A DNA stretch of 64,000 bases from Pedobacter sp. L105 (GTDB lineage: Bacteria > Bacteroidota > Bacteroidia > Sphingobacteriales > Sphingobacteriaceae). Both the position numbers and the translations under genes were made by a program. Shown here one piece after another: positions 51,104-59,578 of the stretch. The number at the start of each line of letters is the position of its first letter. Position 1 is the first letter of the stretch. The stretch lies in assembly GCF_009765875.1 (NCBI RefSeq), contig NZ_LMUP01000009.1:124001-188000 (forward strand), given 5' to 3'. The notes below the pieces were generated by a model. That model was not told the origin of the DNA and ran no database searches. It saw nothing but the letters and a program-made list of their open reading frames with translations.

Positions 51104-52354
51104 TTATTGAAATACAGGAATGTTATTTGAACTCAACTGTATATTTTTCACCGCGCCGGCCCCCTGAAATGTAAATCCAATTCCTAAGATACTTCTTTTT
51201 ACAGCTGGCAATTGTGATTCATATACGAGTTTGTCGTTTACAAAATACTGGATCTTTTTACCTTTACTACGGCATAAAACCTTCACCCATTTAGACAAGT
51301 CTACCCCAAATCCCGACAGGTCTGTAGATTTTCCTGAAACCATGTCTACACCATTCATCAAATTTAATTTGGCAATACAGCCGGGGGCTGAAAGGGGAAT
51401 CGCAATTGGGGTTTCATCAGTGAGCAGCACTACTTTGATCAGCTGGCATTTAGCAGCCCCTTCATTGTATTCATTTTTCACTTCAGTACTGAAGAAGAAG
51501 TCGGTTAAGGGTACCGCCTTAAAGTTACCTACATTATAAAATTCGGTAACTGGCGGGTTTGGGCTCATGGTTAAACCTTTGGAAAGGACTGTTGAAGGAG
51601 TAATCCGGAGTTCACCGTTTTGCTTAAATTCATTTTGTGCCAGATAAACAGGCACAGGTTTTTGGGCAATCATTCCCAGCCACCCATTGGTTGAAATAAG
51701 CAATGGATGCTCTTTTACGATCTGCTGACCTATAACCAGTTTAGCCAGATAGAAACCCGGACGATAATAAATAGAAGTATATTGATGTCCATTTTTCGCC
51801 ACTGGCGATCGCTTGCTGCTGTCCCAGGATTGCTGAACAAATACGGAATCTGTTGGTGCTGCCTGCGCATTATAAGTAAACACTACAGAATTTGGTACAT
51901 CACGGGTAATGGTCCTGCTGCTAAAAGAGTATTTGCGGGCATTTATAACCGGATTTGCAGATTTGATGATATAGCTGATTAACAGTAGCAAAGCTACACC
52001 CCCAATTCCTGATAAAGCTATCTTAAACCACTTAGCTGAGTTGAATTGTTCTTTGACAGTGATAGGGGCTGGTGGTACTGCTTCAGGCAGTTGGATATGC
52101 GATGTGAATTCACGCCAGCTTTCATACCCTGCAAACTGGGCCAGCGTATCCAGGGTGGTGCCGCTTGGCTGATGGTTATAATCTACTTTGCCCCACAGCC
52201 TCCTCAACGTACTGGCACTTAGAGAAACTTTTGTTTTCTCCAGAATGAGCAGGTTAAGTTTCTCAAAGTCTTTACTTGGCCATTCATTAACATCTCCCCA
52301 GTTGAGCTGTTTTTCAATAAGGTTTAAAAGTTCACGGATTGCGGTAGTTTTCAT
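51104..52354 (-). CDS. Membrane-anchored helix-turn-helix protein with beta-sandwich extracellular part
   Basis: A 416-residue protein. The N-terminal 85 residues are DNA-binding-like: SASTLRRLWGKVDYNHQPSG and TLDTLAQFAGYESWREFTSH, as in Bacteroidota proteins with this helical start. A membrane helix follows (IALSGIGGVALLLLISYII, about 110-129). The rest, about 130-416, is beta-rich and extracytoplasmic, with a C-terminal jelly-roll-like part (VLCRSKGKKIQYFVNDKLVYESQLP). The arrangement suggests a one-component membrane regulator. Ligand and target are unknown. It is divergent from the beta-helix gene at 52507. Confidence 0.72.
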   Translation of the reverse strand: MKTTAIRELLNLIEKQLNWGDVNEWPSKDFEKLNLLILEKTKVSLSASTLRRLWGKVDYNHQPSGTTLDTLAQFAGYESWREFTSHIQLPEAVPPAPITVKEQFNSAKWFKIALSGIGGVALLLLISYIIKSANPVINARKYSFSSRTITRDVPNSVVFTYNAQAAPTDSVFVQQSWDSSKRSPVAKNGHQYTSIYYRPGFYLAKLVIGQQIVKEHPLLISTNGWLGMIAQKPVPVYLAQNEFKQNGELRITPSTVLSKGLTMSPNPPVTEFYNVGNFKAVPLTDFFFSTEVKNEYNEGAAKCQLIKVVLLTDETPIAIPLSAPGCIAKLNLMNGVDMVSGKSTDLSGFGVDLSKWVKVLCRSKGKKIQYFVNDKLVYESQLPAVKRSILGIGFTFQGAGAVKNIQLSSNNIPVFQ

Positions 52355-52506
52355 GGCAGGTAATAAAGCGTAAATATAGAACGAATAAAATTGGGCAGTA
52401 AAAAAACACTTATTATTAATCAGCTATATGTCAATATGATATAAAATGAAATAACTTGAACAGCAAATGAGTCGTTCTGGTGTTAGGCTGCAGGTAAACT
52501 TGCAGT

Positions 52507-53598
52507 ATGAAAACAAGACAAAAAATAACTATTGCCAGCCACAGTAAAATATTAACTTTCTTATTTTTATTGATCGTGTTGAATAGCTCAGGTAACCTGC
52601 ATGCGCAAACAATTTATGTGGATGCAGCAAAGGGAAAAGCTGAAGCAAATGGAACTGCTGCTGATCCGCTGGCCAGTTTAGAAGAAGCGGTAAACAGAAC
52701 CAATAGTTTTAGTGGTCAGGAACCTATAAAGATTAAACTTGGGCCAGGACTATATACTATGGCACATGAACTGACCATAAAAACAGCTGTTTCGGGTAAG
52801 GATACTATCGCTTATACCATTGAAGCGATAACTATGCCTGATGACCGTTCATGGCGGCCATCCAAAATGCCGGTCGTACAATCTATATCCAGCAATACTG
52901 CTATCCTGCCTTTTGTTCATTGTATTGGTTTTCTGTTAGCAAAAGATAACGTCACTTTTAAAGGCCTGAAGTTTATGGGCAACCCCAACGTAAATGTTAA
53001 ATCCTATTACCCGGTCAGAAGGGCAGATAAAACATTGTCCGGGTTAAACTTATCACAATGTTACTTTATCGGAGAGAAGATGGCTGCACCCATTGAAAGT
53101 TCCTTGTGGGTAAGTGGGGGAGGGATTCACATTGATCATTGCATCTTTTATTCCAGCAAAACCGCATTGGTGCTGAGTAGTGTGATCAATGATTTTTCTT
53201 TAACGCATTCTATCATTAGTGGTTCTTATGAATCGGCCATATGGTATTCGGGATCCGGTTCGCCATTTACCTTTAAAAACAATATCATCACCAATTGCAG
53301 GTTCGTTATGGTGCACCCTGAAAATAAACAGCCGGATTATACTTTTAGTGATTCTTACCTAACAGGCAATGAGCATTATCTGGGCGCTTATGGCCCATCA
53401 AAAGATAAACAGGTACCTGTTCCTGTACCGGTAGACAATTCCCGTATCAGGGAAATTAATATCCATAAATCCGGAACCATAGAACTAGTGCAGCCAAAAA
53501 ACAAGGTCATCCCTGCTGATTATTTAAATTTATCTCAGGCATCGGATGGGAAAAGTACTGCTGCGGGCATCTTCAGAAAGGGGAAGAAAAACGCCTAA
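52507..53598 (+). CDS. Secreted parallel beta-helix protein (pectate-lyase-like fold)
   Basis: A 363-residue exported protein with a signal peptide (ILTFLFLLIVLNSSGNLHAQ, residues 16-35). Right after it IYVDAAKGKAEANGTAADPLASLEEAV matches the opening of right-handed beta-helix (DUF1565/pectate-lyase-type) proteins, then KIKLGPGLY and repeated short strands ending in IxxN or similar. No catalytic set can be assigned, so carbohydrate binding or lyase activity is open. It is divergent from the HTH-membrane protein and precedes the beta-lactamase. Confidence 0.75.
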   Translation: MKTRQKITIASHSKILTFLFLLIVLNSSGNLHAQTIYVDAAKGKAEANGTAADPLASLEEAVNRTNSFSGQEPIKIKLGPGLYTMAHELTIKTAVSGKDTIAYTIEAITMPDDRSWRPSKMPVVQSISSNTAILPFVHCIGFLLAKDNVTFKGLKFMGNPNVNVKSYYPVRRADKTLSGLNLSQCYFIGEKMAAPIESSLWVSGGGIHIDHCIFYSSKTALVLSSVINDFSLTHSIISGSYESAIWYSGSGSPFTFKNNIITNCRFVMVHPENKQPDYTFSDSYLTGNEHYLGAYGPSKDKQVPVPVPVDNSRIREINIHKSGTIELVQPKNKVIPADYLNLSQASDGKSTAAGIFRKGKKNA

Positions 53599-53675
53599 CC
53601 AATAGATGGTAATGTTTTTATAGTAAAATTTGAATGAAAATCAATAGATTGAATATCGCAGCTCATTGATTTTCT

Positions 53676-53683
53676 TAATTTTG
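53676..53683 (+). promoter_or_regulatory. Candidate -7 box directly before the beta-lactamase ATG
   Basis: TAATTTTG at 53676-53683 ends 4 bases before the ATG at 53688, with GGAG between. The nearest TTG upstream (53649-53651) is 24 bases from it, a long spacer. A leaderless message is possible. Confidence 0.35.
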
Positions 53684-53687
53684 GAGG

Positions 53688-54602
53688 ATGAATAGACTTT
53701 CTACACTAACAAGGATGATTTGTGTGTTTTTTTTACTGGTTATTTCGGTAAACAGTTTTGCACAAAAAAACGAAGCTTTGCAGGCAAAACTTCAGTCTGT
53801 TATCAATGCACACCAGGCAATCATTGGATTCTCATTGATGGACCTGCAGAACGGTGATACATTGACCATTAACGGGGCTAAACATTTACCGATGCAAAGT
53901 GTATTTAAGTTTCACCTTGCCCTGGCCATTTTAAACCAGGTAGATCAGGGGAAATTGCGATTGGATCAAAAGATACTGATCAGGAAAAGCGACTTGATGC
54001 CAGATACCTGGAGTCCTTTGAGAGATAAATATCCGAATGGGGAAGTAGAAATTCCTTTGTCGGAACTACTAAGGGTTACCGTTGCAGAAAGTGATAATAA
54101 CGGATGTGATCTCTTATTCAGATTGATTGGCGGCCCAGCTAAAGTAAACGCCTATATACATAGTCTGGGCGTAAAGGAGATAGCCATCACAGCCACTGAA
54201 CATGAAATGCACCACAACGAGCAGGCACAGTTTACCAACTGGACAACAGCGCGTGCAGCTACACAACTGCTAAAACTATTTTATAGTAAGCATTTGCTTT
54301 CAGCTTCTTCGCAGGAATTTTTATGGAACGTGATGACGGGAACCACAAGGATATCCACCAAAATTAAAGGTCAGCTTCCTGCAGGTACACCTGTAGCGCA
54401 TAAAACCGGATATTCTGGTGTAAATGATGCGGGTATTACAGCAGCTTCTAATGATATTGGAGTCGTAACGCTTCCCAATGGGAAACATTTTGCTCTCGCC
54501 GTGTTCGTATCCATGACCAAAGAAGATGAAAAAACTATTGATGCAACTATTGCCGAGTTGACTAAAACTAGCTGGGATTACCTGATTAACAACTCGCTTT
54601 AA
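53688..54602 (+). CDS. Class A serine beta-lactamase
   Basis: A 304-residue periplasmic enzyme with signal peptide (ICVFFLLVISVNSFAQ). All class A motifs are visible: S-x-x-K as Ser71-Val-Phe-Lys74, S-D-N at 135-137 (VAESDNNGCDLL), and K-T-G at 239-241 (AHKTGYSG). The omega-loop glutamate is in TATEHEMHHN, near 171. The sequence type resembles the CblA/CfxA/PER branch of class A, which is common in Bacteroidota. It hydrolyses penicillins and possibly cephalosporins. A tandem repeat and a strong hairpin follow it. Confidence 0.95.
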   Translation: MNRLSTLTRMICVFFLLVISVNSFAQKNEALQAKLQSVINAHQAIIGFSLMDLQNGDTLTINGAKHLPMQSVFKFHLALAILNQVDQGKLRLDQKILIRKSDLMPDTWSPLRDKYPNGEVEIPLSELLRVTVAESDNNGCDLLFRLIGGPAKVNAYIHSLGVKEIAITATEHEMHHNEQAQFTNWTTARAATQLLKLFYSKHLLSASSQEFLWNVMTGTTRISTKIKGQLPAGTPVAHKTGYSGVNDAGITAASNDIGVVTLPNGKHFALAVFVSMTKEDEKTIDATIAELTKTSWDYLINNSL

Positions 54603-54632
54603 CCTGCTAAATATTCGTCGATTAGCTTCTTT

Positions 54633-54798
54633 AGCCTAAATTTGGCTGAGTTTTTTTGCGTAGGAATGTCCCCAAATAATGTCTTTCAGCCTAAATCTGG
54701 TTGGGTATTTTCTTCGTAGAAATGCCGCCGAATAAGGACTTTCAGCCTAAATGTAGCTAATTTTTTTCGCATAAAAATGCCCCCAAATAGTGTCCAAC
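54633..54798. repeat. Three degenerate tandem repeats, period 55-56 bp
   Basis: AGCCTAAAT recurs at 54633, 54688 and 54744, each followed by a similar stretch with TTTT(T/C)GCGTA, then AATG and CCCAAATA. The copies differ at about a quarter of positions. They lie between the beta-lactamase stop and the terminator. Confidence 0.75.
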
Positions 54799-54810
54799 AT
54801 TTTGGGGGCA
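54778..54810. terminator. GC-rich hairpin terminator between convergent genes
   Basis: TGCCCCCAAA at 54778-54787 pairs perfectly with TTTGGGGGCA at 54801-54810, loop 13 bases. It separates the beta-lactamase and the small secreted protein. It has no long T tract on either side. Confidence 0.65.
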
Positions 54811-54833
54811 GTGCAATAAGGTTTCCTTTTTAT

Positions 54834-55016
54834 TTAGTAGTAACGGTAGTATCTGTGGTGATACCTGTTAAAGTAAGGAGCGCGATGGTGCCAGTAACGG
54901 TGATGATAATAATAATGGCCAGGGCCTACTCTTACAATAACTTGTGCGTCTGCTTTTGGACTTCCAAAGGTAAGTATGGTTACTATAACCAATACCATCA
55001 ATTTTAGATATTTCAT
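54834..55016 (-). CDS. Small secreted His/Tyr-rich protein (60 aa)
   Basis: A 60-residue protein: signal peptide MKYLKLMVLVIVTILTFGSP ending ADAQ at residue 25, then a mature chain of about 35 residues in which His, Tyr and Arg make up over half (GHYYYHHRYWHHRAPYFNRYHHRYYRYY). Such a tail could bind metals or stick to surfaces. Proteins of this style occur in Pedobacter relatives but carry no known function. The overlapping frame on the other strand (54777-55007) is less protein-like and was rejected. Confidence 0.65.
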   Translation of the reverse strand: MKYLKLMVLVIVTILTFGSPKADAQVIVRVGPGHYYYHHRYWHHRAPYFNRYHHRYYRYY

Positions 55017-55048
55017 TTTTCTGCTATTTAAGGTTTAAAATCTGTTAA

Positions 55049-55076
55049 GATCACTCTTCCAGAAGGAAAAGTGATC
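55049..55076 (-). terminator. Hairpin terminator of the RND efflux operon
   Basis: GATCACTCTTCC at 55049-55060 pairs with GGAAAAGTGATC at 55065-55076, 11 of 12 pairs matching, around AGAA. It lies 41 bases past the permease stop. Confidence 0.55.
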
Positions 55077-55116
55077 GTCCCATTTTTATAATTAGATAGT
55101 AGTTTTTGATAATGGT

Positions 55117-58100
55117 TTAATCAGCTGGTGCAGGATGTTCATCATTTGTTTCACCCGTTTGAGGATCTCCTTTTACTTCTTTTGCTGCTGATGGTTTATG
55201 TTCGTAATCTTCAGGTTTATAATTTTTTTCCAGCTCGGCCAGTTTCTCTTTACCGTAAGCAAAACGTGTGATCACGAAAAACAATACGGGAACGATAAAG
55301 ATAGCTAATGAGGTAGCTGCAAGCATTCCTCCAAAAACTGTCCAGCCAATGGTTTGTCTTGACTGTGCACCGGCTCCTGAAGCAAATACCAATGGTAATA
55401 CGCCTAAGATAAAGGCCAGGGAAGTCATGATAATTGGTCTTAGACGAAGCCTTACCGCATCCAGGGTAGCCTTCTCCAGTTCCACCCCCCGATCTACCCG
55501 TTCTTTGGCAAACTCTACGATCAGAATGGCATTTTTCGCCGCCAGACCAATCAGCGTGATCAAACCGATCTGCGCATACACGTTATTGTCTATACTGGAC
55601 TTAAATGTAAGGAATAGGATCGCACCGAATGCACCTAAAGGTACAGCAAGTAATACGGAGAATGGTACCGACCAACTTTCATACAATGCAGCAAGGAAGA
55701 GGAATACAAATCCTATGGACAACATAAAGATATAGATCGTTTTTGATCCTGATAGTAACTCCTCACGGCTTAACCCAGAAAATTCATAACCAAAACCTTG
55801 CGGTAAGCTTTTATCAGCCACTTCTTTTAGTGCCTTTAAGGCGTCACCACTACTATATCCCGGAGCGGCACCTCCATCAACCTCAGCAGATCTGAATAGA
55901 TTATAATGGGACACCAAAGGTGCATTTTCAATTAATTTATAAGAGGTCAGTGTGCTCAGCGGCACCATCGCACCTGAAGAATTACGCACAAAATATTGCC
56001 CTATATTCTGAATATTAGTTCTGTAATTGGTATCGGCCTGTGCCAGAACGTGAAAGGTCCTGCCGTATAAGGTAAGGTCATTCACATAAGTACTACCCAT
56101 ATACGTTTGCAGGGCACCATTGATATCACTAATGGATACACCCAGTTTTTTAGCCTTTTCACGGTTAATAGTTAATTCATAACCCGGTGTACTGGCGGTA
56201 AAGAAGGAGAATGATTTGGCAATTTCAGGCCGCTTGTTTACCTCTGCTATAAAGCCGTGCAGTGTATTCTCAAAAACTTTAATATCCCCGCCGGCTTCTT
56301 TTTCTTCCATGATGAAAGTAAATCCACCGGTACTACCTAAACCAGGAATTGCGGGTGGCTGGATAACCACTACATTTGCTTCTTTAAATCTGGACAATCG
56401 CTGCTGGAGATTGGCAATAATAGCCGTAATCTGATCTTTCTTGGCACTCCGGTCGTCCCAGGGCTTAAGCTGTACAAATATGGTGGCGCTGTTGGATTTA
56501 CTGGCAAAACTCACCGCATTTAAACCACCCAGGGCAGCATAATGTAAAATCTGAGGCACGCTATCCAGTGTATGCATAATCTGTGTTAATACAGCAACTG
56601 TTCGTTGTGTTGAAGAAGCTTCCGGCAGATCGTAAGTAATGTAGATACGTCCGTCATCTTCGAGCGGAATAAACCCTGAAGGTTTCTTCATAAACAGGAA
56701 GACGGTACCAACGATGATACAGATCAGGATAACAAATACAAATTTAGCATGTTTGATACTCTTATCTACCCCGTTACGGTAACTATGACTCACCCTGTCA
56801 AACCAGGCATTGAACTTGAAAAACCATTTATCCAGTCCTTTGGATTTTTCGTCCAGTTTATGAGGGCGTAAAATCAGCGTACATAATGCCGGGGTTAATG
56901 AAAGGGCTACAAAAGCTGATATCAATACAGAGATGGCGATCGTGATTGCGAATTGTTGATAGAGACGGCCTACAATACCCGGGATAAATCCTACGGGTAC
57001 GAACACTGCTGCCAAAATAAGGGCGATAGCAATTACCGGTGCGGATATATCTTTCATCGCTGCTGTGGTGGCATCCTTGGGCGTCATGCCTTCTTCATCC
57101 ATATAATGCTGGACGGATTCAACCACTACAATCGCATCATCTACCACAATACCAATCGCGAGCACAAAACCAAACAGGGTAAGGGTATTGATGGTAAAGT
57201 GCATCGGAATAAAGAATATAAACGTCCCGATAATAGATACAGGAATTGCCAGTACCGGGATCAATGTTGTTCTCCAGCTTTGCAGGAATAAGAAAACCAC
57301 GATAATTACCAGTATCAGCGCAATAACTAAAGTTTCTATCACTTCATGTACGGATACTTTTACTACTGAGATGGATTCAAATGGAACGACATAGTCGATA
57401 TCTGCCGGAAAAGCCTTTTTAAGCTCATCCATGGTTTTGTATACATTGTCGGCAGTTTCCAGTGCATTACTGTTTGGCGCCTGGTATACTAAAAGATAAG
57501 AAGCTCTTTTACCGTCAACAAATGAATTACCAGAGTAATTAAATTTGCCCAGTTCAACACGGGCAACATCTTTTAAGTGAACTACAGCACCACTGCCTGG
57601 CATTGTTTTTACAATGACATCAGAAAATTCTTTAGGCTGAGACAACCTTCCTTTTACCAGTACGGTATATTCAAAAGGTTCGGCTTTTTCCTGTGGAGGT
57701 ACGCCAACCACACCGGCTGCAACCTGGGCATTTTGTTCGTTCAGGGCGGCAACAACATCTGCCGCAGTCATATTCAGGGCCGCCAGTTTATCTGGTTTAA
57801 GCCAGATACGCATACTAAAATCATCTGCACGGGTAAATACATCACCTACACCTTTGGTACGGTTTAACGCGTCCCTGATATAAATATTGGCATAATTATC
57901 TGTAAAAGTAACGTCGTGTGTTCCTTTTGGGGAGAACAGCGCTACGAGCATCAAAATACTTGGATTACGTTTACGTACGGTTAATCCCAAACGCTGAACA
58001 TCCTGTGGTAAACTTGGTGTGGCAATACCCACACGGTTCTGTACGTCGAGGGCTGCAATATTAATATCAGTACCCACTTCAAAGTTGGCGGTCATGGTCA

Positions 58101-58365
58101 TCTGCCCGTTACTGGTACTGTTACTTTGAAGATAGGTCATGCCCGGCGTTCCGTTTACCTGGACCTCAATAGGTGTAGCCACGGTTTGTTCTACCGTGAC
58201 GGCATCCGCACCGGTGTATGATCCCGTAATCTGTACTGTTGGCGGACTTATTTCTGGATATTGTCCAATAGGTAAGCTTGAAATAGCTAAAATACCGACC
58301 ACAACAATTACAATTGAAATTACAATTGCCATCACCGGTCTCTTTATAAAAGTATCTGCGATCAT
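55117..58365 (-). CDS. RND efflux pump inner-membrane permease (HAE1 family)
   Basis: A 1082-residue transporter. It starts MIADTFIKRPVMAIVISIVIVVVGILAI, and the membrane part carries the proton-relay pair Asp406-Asp407 in GIVVDDAIVVVE, the mark of HAE1 drug pumps. The periplasmic GLGGTGGFTF-type porter segments are present (PGLGSTGGFTFIMEE) and the C-terminal repeat of membrane helices follows. It exports drugs and other amphipathic compounds with the adaptor and TolC of this operon. The tail after residue 1040 is charged and variable. Confidence 0.96.
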   Translation of the reverse strand: MIADTFIKRPVMAIVISIVIVVVGILAISSLPIGQYPEISPPTVQITGSYTGADAVTVEQTVATPIEVQVNGTPGMTYLQSNSTSNGQMTMTANFEVGTDINIAALDVQNRVGIATPSLPQDVQRLGLTVRKRNPSILMLVALFSPKGTHDVTFTDNYANIYIRDALNRTKGVGDVFTRADDFSMRIWLKPDKLAALNMTAADVVAALNEQNAQVAAGVVGVPPQEKAEPFEYTVLVKGRLSQPKEFSDVIVKTMPGSGAVVHLKDVARVELGKFNYSGNSFVDGKRASYLLVYQAPNSNALETADNVYKTMDELKKAFPADIDYVVPFESISVVKVSVHEVIETLVIALILVIIVVFLFLQSWRTTLIPVLAIPVSIIGTFIFFIPMHFTINTLTLFGFVLAIGIVVDDAIVVVESVQHYMDEEGMTPKDATTAAMKDISAPVIAIALILAAVFVPVGFIPGIVGRLYQQFAITIAISVLISAFVALSLTPALCTLILRPHKLDEKSKGLDKWFFKFNAWFDRVSHSYRNGVDKSIKHAKFVFVILICIIVGTVFLFMKKPSGFIPLEDDGRIYITYDLPEASSTQRTVAVLTQIMHTLDSVPQILHYAALGGLNAVSFASKSNSATIFVQLKPWDDRSAKKDQITAIIANLQQRLSRFKEANVVVIQPPAIPGLGSTGGFTFIMEEKEAGGDIKVFENTLHGFIAEVNKRPEIAKSFSFFTASTPGYELTINREKAKKLGVSISDINGALQTYMGSTYVNDLTLYGRTFHVLAQADTNYRTNIQNIGQYFVRNSSGAMVPLSTLTSYKLIENAPLVSHYNLFRSAEVDGGAAPGYSSGDALKALKEVADKSLPQGFGYEFSGLSREELLSGSKTIYIFMLSIGFVFLFLAALYESWSVPFSVLLAVPLGAFGAILFLTFKSSIDNNVYAQIGLITLIGLAAKNAILIVEFAKERVDRGVELEKATLDAVRLRLRPIIMTSLAFILGVLPLVFASGAGAQSRQTIGWTVFGGMLAATSLAIFIVPVLFFVITRFAYGKEKLAELEKNYKPEDYEHKPSAAKEVKGDPQTGETNDEHPAPAD

Positions 58366-58407
58366 CCGTTTGTATTTATAAAAATTCTATGCTGTCTTTT
58401 CAGTTTA

Positions 58408-59577
58408 TTATTTGCCTCCTTTTGCGGGCTGTGCTTTATCTGTGGTCTGTCCTTTAGCAGGTGCCTGGCCTGGGGCCGCTGCCTGTTGTGGATTGCCGAG
58501 GGTAATCTTACCACCATCACGCAAACGCTGGAAACCATCAGTAACCACTTTATCACCAGCCTTAACACCTTCCATGATCACCACATCCGTACCAATACGG
58601 GGGCCTAATTTCACTTTATGCTGTTTGGCAATGGTATCCAGTGATACAAAGACAAAAAACTCGCCCATTTGCTCAGTTACTGCTTTATACGGAATCTGTA
58701 CTCTGCTGCCTGATGCGGCATTCAGTACATTTAACACACAACTCATACCGTCTTTCAACGTGTCCTGCTCATTTGGAAACTGGATCCTGACCCTAACTGT
58801 ACCTGTTCCGCTGGCAACGCCTCTGTCAATGGCCAATACTTTACCAGGTTTTTTGTAACTGGTGCCGTCTGCCAGTGTCAATTTAAAGGTAGAATCAGTA
58901 CTTTTTTTCTGAAACTTATAAAAGCGGTCTATATCCTGTTCGTTAATCACTACGTCAACACCAATAGGGTGTTCACTGGATATGGTATTTAAGAGGGTAG
59001 TACCCGGGCTTACCTGTGCACCAAGTTTAACCTGTGAAATACCGATCCTGCCTGTAAAAGGCGCAGTGATGAGTGAATAAGAAAGATCTGTTTTAGCTGA
59101 CAATAAACCTGCCTTTGCCTGCGCCACCTGGCTTTTGCCGGTTTCAAATGTAGCCTGGGCCTGATCTACCGTTTGACGGGCAACAGCATCATTTTTCAGT
59201 AACATGTTATACCTGTCGATATCTTTCTGGTCTTTAACCAGGTTAGCATTGGCGCTCATTAAATTTGCTTCTGCCTGTTGATAAGCGGCCTGGTATTTCC
59301 TGCGGTCAATTTCATACAGGACTTTACCTTTAGGCACTACTTCGCCTTCCTTAAAATATATTTTGGTGATGAAACCAGATACCTCGCTGCGCAATTCAAC
59401 GGAATTTAAGGCTACTACTGCCCCCTGAAACTGATCATAGTATACGGCGTCTGCTTTTTTTGCTTCAGCAACACTTACCGGAGTTGCCGGCGGGGCTGTA
59501 TTTGGTTTTGCCTTGTTTTGGCATGAAGTCCATATTAGAGCGATGGGTGCAAGAAAAAGGATATTTATGGTTCTCAT
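58408..59577 (-). CDS. RND efflux periplasmic adaptor (membrane fusion) lipoprotein
   Basis: From MRTINILFLAPIALIWTSCQ (59577) the protein has 389 residues; the lipobox is IWTSC. The lipoyl-like hairpin VELRSEVSGFITKIYFKEGEVVPKGKVLYEID is followed by a long coiled coil (YQAAYQQAEANLMSANANLVKD to DQAQATFETGKSQVAQAKAGL), the second lipoyl half and a beta-barrel. The C-terminal tail (QQAAAPGQAPAKGQT) is proline- and alanine-rich. It connects the permease and TolC. Its ATG lies one base after the tolC stop, and the permease start is 42 bases further. Confidence 0.95.
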   Translation of the reverse strand: MRTINILFLAPIALIWTSCQNKAKPNTAPPATPVSVAEAKKADAVYYDQFQGAVVALNSVELRSEVSGFITKIYFKEGEVVPKGKVLYEIDRRKYQAAYQQAEANLMSANANLVKDQKDIDRYNMLLKNDAVARQTVDQAQATFETGKSQVAQAKAGLLSAKTDLSYSLITAPFTGRIGISQVKLGAQVSPGTTLLNTISSEHPIGVDVVINEQDIDRFYKFQKKSTDSTFKLTLADGTSYKKPGKVLAIDRGVASGTGTVRVRIQFPNEQDTLKDGMSCVLNVLNAASGSRVQIPYKAVTEQMGEFFVFVSLDTIAKQHKVKLGPRIGTDVVIMEGVKAGDKVVTDGFQRLRDGGKITLGNPQQAAAPGQAPAKGQTTDKAQPAKGGK

Positions 59578-59578
59578 A

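Noticed and set aside
54777..55007. 76-codon plus-strand frame opposite the His/Tyr-rich protein
   Set aside because: It overlaps the terminator and the minus-strand frame, which has a convincing signal peptide.
55268..55735. 155-codon plus-strand frame inside the RND permease
   Set aside because: It is antisense to strongly conserved membrane helices of the permease.
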